A stretch of 64,000 nt of DNA from Parelaphostrongylus tenuis (Eukaryota > Nematoda > Chromadorea > Rhabditida > Metastrongylidae). This document shows positions 1 through 11,700 of this stretch, in pieces (position 1 is the first letter of the stretch; every line of letters starts with the position of its first letter). Under the pieces are notes generated by a model. The model was not told where the DNA came from. It saw only the letters and a list, made by a program, of their open reading frames with translations, and did not search any database. Both the position numbers and the translations under genes were made by a program. The stretch covers positions 62,001 through 126,000 of the forward strand of contig JAHQIW010004372.1 of assembly GCA_019055375.1 (NCBI GenBank), given 5' to 3'.

Positions 1-149
1 TTTTCCATTAAACTGTCCAAGTTGAAGTCTATTGCGCAGAGAGATCACATAGGCTACTGATGCACCTCTCACATCAAAATAACATTCCTTTATGCCGTCA
101 TATCAGTCCGAAAACGAGACATTTCTTTGTACAGTTTATGTTGGATCTA

Positions 150-690
150 TTTTTTTCCAAAATACTTCCAAAATCTTATGCGTTGATGTTCCACGTTCCT
201 GTGCGAGGATGGTTACTTCTACATCAAAATCCTCCTCTGTTAAGTATTTGTGTACTTTAGGAACTTAGTGAAGTGTTTTCTTTAGCCTGCCGATTAAGTG
301 TTTTTTTTTTGGTGCAATCTTAGAGTAGCCCACTCGTTTCGCCGATATACTTGTCGCCGTTTGCTTTACGAGATCATTTGAACTGTGACCATTACTCATG
401 CAAACACCGTCTGTATCACCAGGGCATATATCATGCACTCTTGCGTTGTAGATAGACGGTCATATAGCTATTGCGAATTAGCTGACGCTTCAGAGTATTT
501 GGTGGTAATTCAATCATTAGTACCACTCACTTCAATTCTGTCCATTTCAAACAGCGTCTAATAGCTACACTGATTTAGTTTGAAAAGAACACGAGGATAA
601 ACGGGACCTTGTATTTGCTGAAATTGTCGTTCCGAGGCACGTTTTTTCCTCCAGACTTATCTTGAGGAGATGCATTTTTGTAGTCATGAA
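150..690 (-). mobile_element. Penelope-like element fragment with GIY-YIG region
   Basis: Read on the minus strand with several frame breaks, it gives an RT C-terminal stretch and then the KYIGETSG motif of a GIY-YIG nuclease and a VTILAQER-type tail, the order seen in nematode Penelope-like elements. Many stops, so inactive. Related copies lie at 2240-2600, 48100-49190 and 62930-63990. Confidence 0.55.
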
Positions 691-752
691 ATATGTTTTC
701 TTTTTTGCAATTTTGTGTGCAGAATTGAAAAGGAGATTTAGTGAACCGCTAC

Positions 753-1296
753 ATTTCAAATATATCCTTTCATCATTATTTGAGCCAACTTGTAATGTGG
801 TCTGGTAAGGGCTCTTGTACAGCCCGTTACACGTGTTTCGTCCTTAAAGACTCATCAGCCGGGCAGAACCTGTCGTCTGTCGATCGTTTTATAGTCAGTT
901 CTCTCGGGAGCCTTACACTCCTTATAAAGAGTCATCGACGACGTACGCTTTACACTCTATGTCAAGTAAAACCTCCAACCCTTTTTGAGGAGTGTAAGGC
1001 TACGAAATAAAGGTATAATTATGGTAAAAGTACCAGCCAATGAGCAATCGAGTGCACAACACTCTGGGTTAAGTGGAGGTTTTACTTGACATAGAGTGTA
1101 AAGCGTACGTCGTCGATGACTCTCTATAAGGAGTGTAAGGATCCCGAGAGAACTGACTATAAAAGATCGTCAGACGACGGGTTCTGCCCGGCTGACGAGT
1201 CTGTAAGGACGAAACACGTGTATCGGGCTGTACAAGAGCCCTTACCAGACCACATGACAAGTTGGCTCAAATAATAATGAAAGGATATATTGAAAC
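753..1296. repeat. Long hairpin MITE
   Basis: Arms at about 753-977 and 1074-1296 are inverted copies with few mismatches; the loop is 96 bp. They contain the CACGTGTTTCG core of the family found throughout this window. The open frames here arise from the two arms and are not genes. Confidence 0.85.
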
Positions 1297-2239
1297 TTGA
1301 GCGTGGTTTACACAAAGCACTCGAAATAAACGTTACATTTTTGTTTCTTAACTTTCGATATCGCTTACTCGTTTTCGTATAGTTTAATTTGCACGTTTTC
1401 AGATGTAAGTCAGTTTTCTACCCGCCTACGCGCTCAAATAATCCAGGAATGTCTACGTAACGCGTCTCCCAACACCACGCACGTAACGGATTCCATTGGC
1501 GTTACCCACCCTTTACACTAGCGTGTCGAATGACTCTGCTTCACAAACCACCCGTGAGCTGCTTATAAAACACCAAGAAGCAATAAACATATCCGGCTGC
1601 CTCCTTGAGTGCCTGAACTGCTCAGTCTTCAGATAGTCCGGATAATTCTCCATCAGAAGATAGGGTTGGCAGTGTAACAGCGGTTGTCACCAAGTCTTGC
1701 CTTAATTTTTGAAGTGGAAGCTCCGGTAACTGACCTCCGTCCGTTGTTTAATGTGGTTATGTAGATGATTGTTTGGTTGTCTGTTCCACTCTAGAAGAGA
1801 CCGACAGGTATTGTAATTTGTTGAGCGAACAGAGTATTCATGATTCACTCCAGAAAAATTCAAAGAAAATTAGCTTCCGTTTTAAAATATCTAAATTAGA
1901 CTGTTCGAAATCGGCTACATCACCTTGTGGTACCGAAAGGCAGTAATGAAAACATATTGGTTCATTACAACCGCTCTCACCCCCTCACTCAAAAAAAGCA
2001 CGCTTTGAAACATGTTCCGAACAGCAGCCAATGTGTGTACAAGAGAGAGAATAAAGTAGAATTCCAGGATTGACTTGGCAGATTGTCATTTTTATGATTA
2101 TAGGTGGAAGCTACTCTATATAAGTTTAGAGGTTATAACGCGCCTGAAACGATAATTCTTAGCGAAAGCAAGGATCCGTTCATTCTACCTTTAGCTACAA
2201 ACGTTGCCTTCGAAAGGCAGACCTAGGGAGACCGGTAAC
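1297..2239. other. No recognised feature
   Basis: No convincing exon, repeat pairing or RNA gene seen. A few weak open frames only. Confidence 0.4.
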
Positions 2240-2600
2240 GAATATTGACACCACCGATTACATTGACACTCTGACGCACCAGCTAGTTCGCAACCACTTT
2301 ATGACCGTCTGTGTACAATGCAAGAGTACACAATATATTCGAACGGTGAAGACGGTGTTAAATGAGTACGGGTTCAGTTTGTCTGGTCTTTTGTAAAGTG
2401 TGAGTCGGTAAGACACCGCTAAACGGTAGGCCTCTTTGTCCGTAAAGAAAACACCTATTAAGCTAGTATAGAACTGAATCAAGTAACCCATTAGGCTCAC
2501 ATAGGACATAGACACATAAAGGAGCGCATTTTGAAAGAGAAGCCACCATCCTCTCACAGGAACGTAAAACTCCAGCACGTAAGATTTTGAAACATTATTC
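2240..2600 (+). mobile_element. Penelope-like element fragment (GIY-YIG region)
   Basis: Plus-strand frames, with shifts, give a segment ending RT-like (RxxLYDRL pattern), then NGRPLC in place of the ETGRPL motif and an ILSQERKTPARKIL tail. It corresponds to the minus-strand fragment at 150-690. Confidence 0.5.
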
Positions 2601-4010
2601 TATGAATCCAAATATAAACCGCAAGAAGGAATTTCCTGACATCACATAAGATATATGATACAGTATGACTAGACTGTTATCTGATGTGGGGAAGTTCGTT
2701 AGAGTCCATGTAATCTCTGCACAGTTGGTTTCCACCTGGACAACTCAGTAGAAGACTCATAAAAAGTGCTGGGCATGTTGAATAGTTGTTTCGGGTTTGA
2801 TGCGATCAAAATCTAGGTTTTCTGATTTTTTTTTGTTGAAGTCGATTGAGGTGTTTGGTTAACTGGATTAGGGGCAACTTGATTTTACCAGGCTTTGATG
2901 AAGGTGGAACCGCTGACGAGCTATGAGAATAAATTATATCATAGAAACGTCGTGTTTGGTTTCCAAAGATTACCTGGGGAAATGTCGGGAATGATAAATA
3001 GGATCTTTAAAGATATCTTGTTATCGCTCTTTTTCTGTTATTCTATGAATTTGATTACAAGAAAGTATCTACTAGGAATTTGTATTCAAAAATCTCAGGA
3101 TCACGACACCTAGGTTTTACTCGTTTATCGTAATATAATTGAGTATTCTCTCATCAATCATCCAGTGTGCGAAAACACACCTGGGAGGTCATCTTTTGTA
3201 ACCATTTACGGCAACTACTTATACTATTTCTACCACGCGTTACTACAAAGGTGTTCTTTACCCAGGAGTTTACCGTCTGGACTGAGCACCCAGTCTTGAT
3301 CCCTCGCACAGGCATAGTTAATAGGATATAAATAAGAACTGTTGAAAAATTGAAAACTCGCCTCATGGGCTAATCCTCATTTTTCTTTTTTTTTTTGCAG
3401 TGCTCGTCTTATGGTTCAGTCTGAAATGACTGAACATGAAATCGAACACGCCTTGACAGCGATAGCGAAAGTTGTTTCGGAACTATGAAAGCTCTCTATC
3501 CTATTGAATGTCTCTTCGATATTGTCTCTCTTCTAAACGTGACTTTCCCAGATTAGGAAGTTTTAAAAATTGATTAGGAATTGAATGTGTAGGTGCTACT
3601 TTTGAGAATGTTACTTAGTTCGATTAGGTTTTCTCAATTTGCGGAATGTGCATGTGACCCATTTTCATTCACTTTGTTGATATCATTATATTGAGAATTT
3701 CTAATTAACATCATGAAATGCTGTGATGGTGTATTATAAGATGCTCAAATAAACTCACCGACGTGCTCACACTGTTGATTCTATTTCAAATCGTGCTATA
3801 TGCGAAAGAAATACCTCTCTAACTCATCATACACTATTAATTATTTTGAGATCGAGTAGTTGTGCACTAAAGATCTTTCCGGATTTTTTAATGAGCGATT
3901 AAGAGATTTCTATCCTCTTGTTTGACATAAGAGTCGAATCTCATTAAATTCGTCCGCTTTGAGAAAACATTTGGTTAGTCGATAGAATGCTGACGAATCT
4001 TCCAATACAA
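2601..4010. other. No recognised gene
   Basis: Short frames at 2895-3113 (+) and 3154-3366 (-) have no splice or motif support. The second begins with a hydrophobic stretch, but nothing links it to further exons. Confidence 0.35.
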
Positions 4011-4012
4011 TA

Positions 4013-4571
4013 GGTTGGGGAAAAAGTTCTGAGAAAATGCTTGTAACTTTTTTTGGGTGTCAGTCATTTTTTATGTTTTTGGGCTCATTTGAAAGCCCAT
4101 CTTCTCCCGCGTTGACTGGTACACAATTTATTTACTTATTTCAAGATGGATTTAACAAGCGAGCAAATTAGGTTGTTGATGATGCACGAATCTCTGTTGG
4201 GTTCTGATGCAATCGTGACAAGTGATCGAATCAATCTGGCTTGGGCTGAAGACACAGTTGGCAAAAGTACGGCGTACAGGTGGTTCAGAAGTTTGACGAA
4301 GCTGAAAGAAGTGAAGAAATTGCCAACTGAGTCTTCGCCTCAAGCCAGATTGATGCGTTCACTTGCCACGATTGCACCAGAACCCAACAGATATCCGTGC
4401 ATCATCAATAACCTAATTTGCTCGCTTGTTAACTCCATCTTGAAATAAGTAAATAAGTTGTGTACCAGTTAGCGCGGGAGAAGACGGGCTTTCAAATGAG
4501 CCCAAAAACACACAAAAATGGCCGACACCCAAAAAAGTTATGAGCATTTCCTCAAAACTTTCTCCCCAACC
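4013..4571. mobile_element. Mariner-derived fold-back element
   Basis: Flanked by TA on both sides (4011-4012 and 4572-4573). The left arm 4013-4263 carries a mariner terminal repeat and the first part of a transposase (MDLTSEQIRLLMMHESLLGS). The right arm 4321-4571 is the inverted copy of the same DNA. Loop 57 bp. The C-terminal catalytic part is missing, so it could move only with an enzyme from elsewhere. The 100-codon frame across it is an artefact of the fold-back. Confidence 0.85.
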
Positions 4572-5621
4572 TATTATTTATTGTTATAGCCTGTTATTCG
4601 CTGTAATCGATGATGGATTTTAAGGATAAAAACCAAGTCTTTAGGAGCTTGATGCTCTTTCTTTACACTCTTTTTAATTTATGTTCTTTGGTTTTGGAAC
4701 AAGATCATTGCGGCTATTTGTACTATAATTACTTGATTTAACATGTACACCACCTTTGCTGATTTTTTTGGAAAATTAAGGATAATTCCTGTGTCATTAG
4801 AAAACCGCTCTATCATGTGAAGGGTACATATGATTTCATAGGACAGCGTTTCGATTCAGAACTTGTTTAGAATTGTAGTCTCAAAAAGAATGGGAACAAA
4901 ATTCAAGTTTTTTTTTGGCAACAATATTTGAAGTCTACTTGCCTGTAATTCATTGAATCGAATTTTCTGTGTAGAAATTTTACCGACTGATTCTGTTGAG
5001 CGTGAGTGACGCAACAGTCCTGATTATCATGGTCAGAATTTGCTAACAGTTATTCCTGGTAGGTGAGAGTATCGGTTGGTCGCCTTGAAAATTTTAAGAA
5101 CTGCTTCAAATGATTATGAAGTGCATACGACATCGGGTTATGAATGAATATTATTCACGTACTCCTTCGTGAGCAGTACTCAACACTCCATCAGCTCAAC
5201 AGGTTTCTGAAAAAGCGATGGTGCGTAGTACCGACCTAGTAGATCCACTACTTCCATGATTAGTATTCCGAAACACTCATCAAGTGATGCTGAAGAGCTA
5301 AGCATGATCTTATTGAGAAAGGAAAGCTTTGGGAATTACATGTAACAATTATTAACTTTATATTAAAAACGTCTGCAACATTCAGTTGTGAATTTGGTAT
5401 GAAAAATTTGAGAAATTTTTAAAAACACATGTAGCAAAGTTTAATAAACCCTAATCTCAATCGTCTCATAGGAACCCTAATTTTTGTGTTCTACATTATA
5501 CCGTATTCTGGAAAAGAAAGCTATCACCAGTATGTTAAACTCACAGATGTTCCTACTTCCAGGCATACCGTGTGCTTGTTATCCAGCTGTCGTGCTTTTT
5601 TTTGGTATTTCACGTTACCGA

Positions 5622-5793
5622 ATGACATCGTTTCCACTCTATGCAGAAACTTACACCATCGGTAATCGAGTGTATCGGCGGGGTGCATACAAAAAAGGTT
5701 CTTCAAGTCATCCACAGGGAACTGGCGATACACCTGACATGTATGACGACGACGTTGAAGATTGCACGAGAAGTTCTGACAATGTGTTGCCAG
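5622..5793 (+). CDS. ASCC1: ASCC1-like exon 1 (N-terminus, tentative)
   Basis: An ATG at 5622 opens a frame with YTIGNRVYRR and then an acidic stretch (DMYDDDVED). ASCC1 proteins begin with a similar short I/R/Y strand and an acidic tract, so this is inferred to be the N-terminus. The best-looking donor (after 5793, CAG/GTTTGT) ends in phase 1, whereas exon 2 needs phase 0. A weaker donor after 5783 (AAT/GTGTTG) gives phase 0. An alternative acceptor at 5646/5647 would make this an internal exon. Confidence 0.5.
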
Positions 5794-8700
5794 GTTTGTC
5801 GAAGTTTACAGTTCCTCTAAAAATGCACACGATGTTGGTTTGTGGCTCGTCGACTAGCATTTCTTCAATTGTCTAGTTTCGTTCCTGTAAATTGAGTTGA
5901 TGTTGATAAATGCAAATTCTGATATAGATCACTTCTCTAGAGTTAATATTCTGTAGGAAGTACCTGGATATTTTGCACTTGGATCTTTATCACAGGAATT
6001 TTTTTCCTAGCATATGTAGTAATTTGTTTCACTGCATTAAACGCCGATTTAGAGAAGGAGCACCGTGTGGTTTGAGATTCACATGTTGGAGTAGCTATGC
6101 ACGTTTAATTCTGGGAAATCTCGCAGACAATCAATGTATCTGGCGAGACTCACTTATCCCGTAGTGGTCTTCGAATTTGTTAAGTTAACACAGTCCATTA
6201 CGAAGCCAGAGTGGCTGATTCGACTCCCTCCCTAACGCTTTATCTCAATGTGAGAACGCGTTAGGTTGGCTATCTCCTAGATTGTAATGACGTTGAACCC
6301 TCCAGCATTCTTAAGTATCCATAGATAAGGCAGTATTTTCAAATGATATTCAAAATAACGAGCGCAATGTCCCAATTTTCTGTGGGAGAACAAATACGAG
6401 GAAACTAATCGAATGTAGAAGGTGCTGGAACCCTCACAATACATGAGATTACTAGTTATGTAAAATAACTAATTAGAAGATTTTTGAAAGATTTTTGTTC
6501 AAGAACGAAAGCCAGAAAATACTCAAGCTTCGAATTAAAAACAGCGGACTCTTAAGTCTCACTTATGTGTCAATGTCATTCATTCTTCTCGTCTTTACTA
6601 CTTGCGTGAATCCGAAGAAACTCGCAGTAATTGGTTTGTTGCCAGGATGACCATCATTTCAAGTCATTATTCAACTGGGCTGATTGATATAACATACCGA
6701 CAGTTGATCTAACAAAGCGTTTTTGAGAAGCCGTGCGTGCACATTTAACACTGAAGCCTTTCCTAATCTGTTAGTGATGAACCCTCCGAGTTTTGCAGCC
6801 TAATACTCGTGAAGGGCGAAATTTATTGAGATTGTGGGTTACACTCAATGAGGAAAATTGACGACATTGAAGACACTTACTCAATGAAGATACATAATAT
6901 ATCTGGAGTGCAATTGTACTCTGAGACTACTAATGCCATTGCATAGACGATAGGGAACTGTACCATACAAAATTGAGTTTAGTTGTTGATTGTGAGAAAT
7001 AATGTTGATTTCAGTGAAAATTTCTAAAGTGAATTAGACTTCACAATATCGTCATGAATCTTTTCGTGTCATACTCATTTTGTCACAACATGTAGAGACA
7101 ACTTTACAATGAAGCAATGCTGAAAATCTCGTATGCAAACACTGACTGGAAGTTAATCATTATTGCATAGAACCAAAAAATGTTTCAGCAGAACTTATCC
7201 GAGTTTGCTCGATTGAGTACATTTTCTGGACCTCTTGTCAGGTATTCCTGCAAAGCGTGAACGGACGTCATCTGGTGAGAAAGGCGAGTCATGTGGTAAA
7301 GCCAATGTGAGAATATGCGAAAGCGATCCACGAATATCCTACGATGAAGGAAAATACATAGCAGAGTAAGTGATTCAGTTGTGATTAAAGAACATTCGAA
7401 TGCAGAATTGTGACAGTGCAAAACGTGCTTCTTCCTTGCCTCAAAATATCTCAGCAGCAGAAATGAAGATTCCACGGGGACAATTTTTACGTTCCTTGAT
7501 TGGTCAAGGAAGATGTCGTCCTTAGTTTATCCGATTCTTTTAGGGCCTTTCATGGGACCTGTTATGGTACTTATACAGTGCATGACATGTGTTTCGGCCT
7601 TACAGCCTCATCACTTGCGTGGTGCTTTCGGTTCAGCCAGTTCCTTGAGGACATATCCCTATATAGAGGACTTCGACGCCGAATGTCTGCACTCGAGATA
7701 TCTTATCAAATTACATTCTTCTGAGCGAGGTCTCAAAATTAATCAATTGAAAGGTGTTGTTGCATATGATCTGTGATAGTCATAAGCCATGCAAGCTATA
7801 ATCACTCACTCTAATAGAACGCCAAGGTAAATCTTTCTTTTAACGTACGTTGAGTGTAAATAGTTTGCCGTCGATCACCTATGTATAGATGATATGTCCT
7901 CGAGGAACTGACTGAATCGAAAGGCACCGTGCAATTAGACTGTAATGCTTCAACACGTATCTTGCACTATATAAGTGACATAACTCTCCCCATAAAAGGT
8001 TCAGCGTATGTTATTACATTATACTGTTTTGAGCGAGGTCTCAAAATAGTCGAGGGAAAGGTAGCATTAGTAAGCATGCGAAAGCTTAAATCCCTGGCTA
8101 TCGTGCTACGTGCTTTTTTTTGAAAAAACCCTTGTATAAAGCTGTAGCATTCAGTACTGTACTCTATGTTTCAACTATCCGCGAAAAACAAATGAACATG
8201 TGAAGTAAATTTTGTAGTGTCAGATTTATACCTTTAACTGGGTTTCTTTCAAAGCGGAGAGAAGATCTCGGCTTAAATAATGAAAATTGCACCCTACATG
8301 TGTTACGCGTCGCAGCAATCGAATAATGGCCGTATGGATTCTACGGTTAGCGTCCCCCACCTCCTCCCCATCTTGGCATGCGCCCAACCCACACACTAGC
8401 CGAAAAGGAATGCTCGCGATGTGAAACTCAATATTATTTTTTCTTCTACACTGCAGTGAAACGTTTTTTCTGAAAATAATCACAACGGAAAAACTTACCT
8501 AAAAAGAAGCGCGTAACGCGCTAGCCGGAGATTTAAGTTCTCAGATGATCACTGACACTTTTATGAAGACCTCTTGTATAGCGAAAAGGGTCGTTTCTTC
8601 ATTTGTCCCCGGATAACTAAAAGAACTGTCTACTCTTAACGGTCGCCCAGTGGACTCTAGGGCTCGTTAGACATTATCTCCTGTCTCGAGGGTTTCCGCG

Positions 8701-11700
8701 AAAAAGTCCGAAGAAGGCCCGTGGTCCTCCTGTCGTGCGTTTGACATCCCGACAGATTCAGTCGATAATGGCATTGATTTGGTTGTTGTTAGAATGCATT
8801 AATTGTCGGACCCACCTGATCTTCAATGCAGCGTGGCTTGTATCACGATATTTCCGATTTTTGATCGTTGGTATAGGTCGGAATTTTGAATCTTTTCACT
8901 CAATGCGTGATAGCGAAACTTTCACTATCGTCCTATCTCCGCTTGCGTTTGTTAGCGCGGAGTGAAAATTTATCCTGTTTGCGCCTACCAGCTACGTTTC
9001 CAGCGCATACGTTTAAAGCAGGATGAATCGCACAGTCGAAAACTTTCTTATAAAACCGTGGATTCTTATCCCTCTTCACTGTGGTCCTGGTACATTATGG
9101 TATGGTACATCTGTGGTCCTCCTGAAAGCCCTTTGAGAGGTTGTTCCTGCTCAAATATGGAGCTCTAGGCATTGGTGAAGTTGACAACTTTATTACCAAG
9201 AAAAGCCTAGATGAAGCTGTCTGAGATATTCGTTTTTCTCAACGTGAATAGAGCATATGAAACTAATCCTTTTTTTTATCAGCATCAGTTTTGTGAGGTC
9301 TATCCAGAGACTTATTTTACCACAAGCGTTTTCGAAGTCCGTCAACCTTCCCTTTTCGCTTAGCTGAGCCTGCTGTTCCAAGAACAAGCTCATTAATACA
9401 GCATAGAGCGTATAATTGCTGACCATTGAGTGTTCTTTCTCATATCGAGCCATTCTACCGTTTCGATGACGCTCTGTACAGGGCAGTAAGTCGTATCCAA
9501 AGCGTTAGAATGATAAGTGGGTAGTGGAGGCCGCAATACTCTTGGAGTTTTGTTATCTTATGGATGTGTTTTCAGTTTTTCTTGGATTGTTGATCTTGTA
9601 ATCGTGTGGATGTTGATAGACCACATCCACACGATTGCAAGACTCATTGAAGGTTCGCGAGAGTGCAAACAACCACTCTGTCTCACTTTCATCGATCTGA
9701 TGAAAGCCTTTGCTTCAGTGGAAACAGAAGCGGTTATAGAGGCTCTGGATGATCAGGGCGTCCCTACTCGGTACATAATGATCCTTCGTGAGCTTTATAA
9801 AGATTTCACGACCAAATATCTCCATTCTACAACAACATCACCATTGACGTAAGAAGAGGGTTCGACAAGGCGATACAATTTCGCGCCAAAACTATTCACT
9901 GCCACCCTACAAAACGTCATGCGAACATTAGAATGGGACGATATGGGAGTGAAAATTGACGGTCGACAATTAAACCATCTTCGCTTTGCTAACGATATCG
10001 TTCTCATAACACCAAACATCAGCCAAGCGGAACGAATGTTGACGATTTCGATAACGCCTGTGGAAAGATTGGTCTTCAGCTAAATCTAACGAAAACGATG
10101 TTCATGAGGAACGGATGGGTTTCTGAATGCCCCATTCACGCTCACGGAACGACAATCTCCGAATGCTCCAGTTACGTCTATCTAGGTCGTGAAATCAACA
10201 TGATGAACGACCTAGCTCCAGAGTTGAGCAGGAGGAAACGAGCGGCTTGGGGAACGTTTAAGAGCATCGAAGATGTAGTGAAGAGGACAAAGAACATCCG
10301 ACTCCGTGCCCACCTTTTCGACTCGACAATTATCCCTGCCCTAACGTATGCAGCAGAAACCTGGTCGCTACGTAAGCAGGATGAAAAATCACTTGGCGTT
10401 ATCGAACGCGCAGTCGAAAGGTCGATGCTAGGAGTATCCCGTATCTCGCAAATGAGAGAAAGGATCCGAAGTTCCGACCTACGTCAACGATCGAAAATCA
10501 GAGACGCCGTTCTACACGCCAGGATATCGAAAATAAGGTGGGCCGGACACGTGATGCGCTTCAACGACAACCGATGGACGAGAGCCGTTACCGACTGGAT
10601 TCCTACGGGACATCAAGCGCACTAAAGGAAGACCACTGACCCGCTGGTCCGATTTCTTCACGAAAGCGATAGAAGAAAGATATGATGCTCAGCGAATCCC
10701 TAGAGCAAGGAGGACCCACTGGGCTACTCTTGCACGCGATAGGGAAAAATGGAAGAGTTGCTGGTACCCGCTCGAGTCACTCGACGATCAATGGGACGAC
10801 AGGTGATACAGGTGATGGATGTGTTTTATCGTACCAACTTCCTCACAAGTCTATTCGTGCATAGTGTTTGTCTAGCGTCCTTTCAATTCTGATCAAGACA
10901 ACTCTAGATTATAAACGCAGACAGCAAACAGGGGCAATAATTAATTGGCGAAGTTGGAGATGTCTACTGGTTCATTAATTACATTGTCTTGCATTCTTTC
11001 CATTCAACTGGGACCTTGCAATTTTACACGTAATATGTGAAGAGCCGAGCTAGCGAGCTGACGAAAACTGACGGAAAGTTTCTCAGTGTTCAGGTCTTTT
11101 CCGTGTTGTTCGGTCCTCTATATACGGATTAGCATTTAAGGTTTGTGAAAGCAAAACCAGCGGAATAACAAATCCATTCTCGCTTATTTCATGTGAGAGT
11201 AGGAAGGACGTGACAGTTGTAGAGATTCGAGTAGTATATGTGTATGATTTTCTCTATTGGCTATTTGGAAACCACAACTTTTTGTTCTGCTCATTATGCA
11301 GTCGTCGAAAATCTCTGATTGACGAAGGTGGCTCTTGCAACTATTCTGCCCTGCCTCTGCAGCCTTGGCTATGATTGTGCCTTTCTACTGTTTTTCGAGG
11401 CGTTAGCTGGTGATCGACCGTGGTTCGTTTGATTTCACGTTAGCGTAAAGCTTGAGTGTTTCCGGATGCAACCGTCTCTCGGTGACTTTCGAATTGTCTG
11501 CTTTTATTGCGCTATCACCAAGATGTTGAATAAACCTACTGCCTCGTCGTTAGTGCCAAAACGCCATTTCCTCAATAGCGACTAAGGGTCCGCATAAGTT
11601 GCAATTTATAATTATTTGAGCACTTCGTTTTTTCTTCTTAGCACTTTTTTAATCCAAGGTCGACGGAATTTGTGCCAAGGAACCGATAGTCTTATTCCGT

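Noticed and set aside
4146..4448. 100-codon open frame that looks like a small helix-turn-helix gene
   Set aside because: Its C-terminal half is the antisense of its own N-terminal half, produced by the fold-back mariner.
6180..6300. Possible tRNA-like stretch (GATTCGACTCCC)
   Set aside because: A B-box-like motif occurs but no matching A box or cloverleaf could be drawn.
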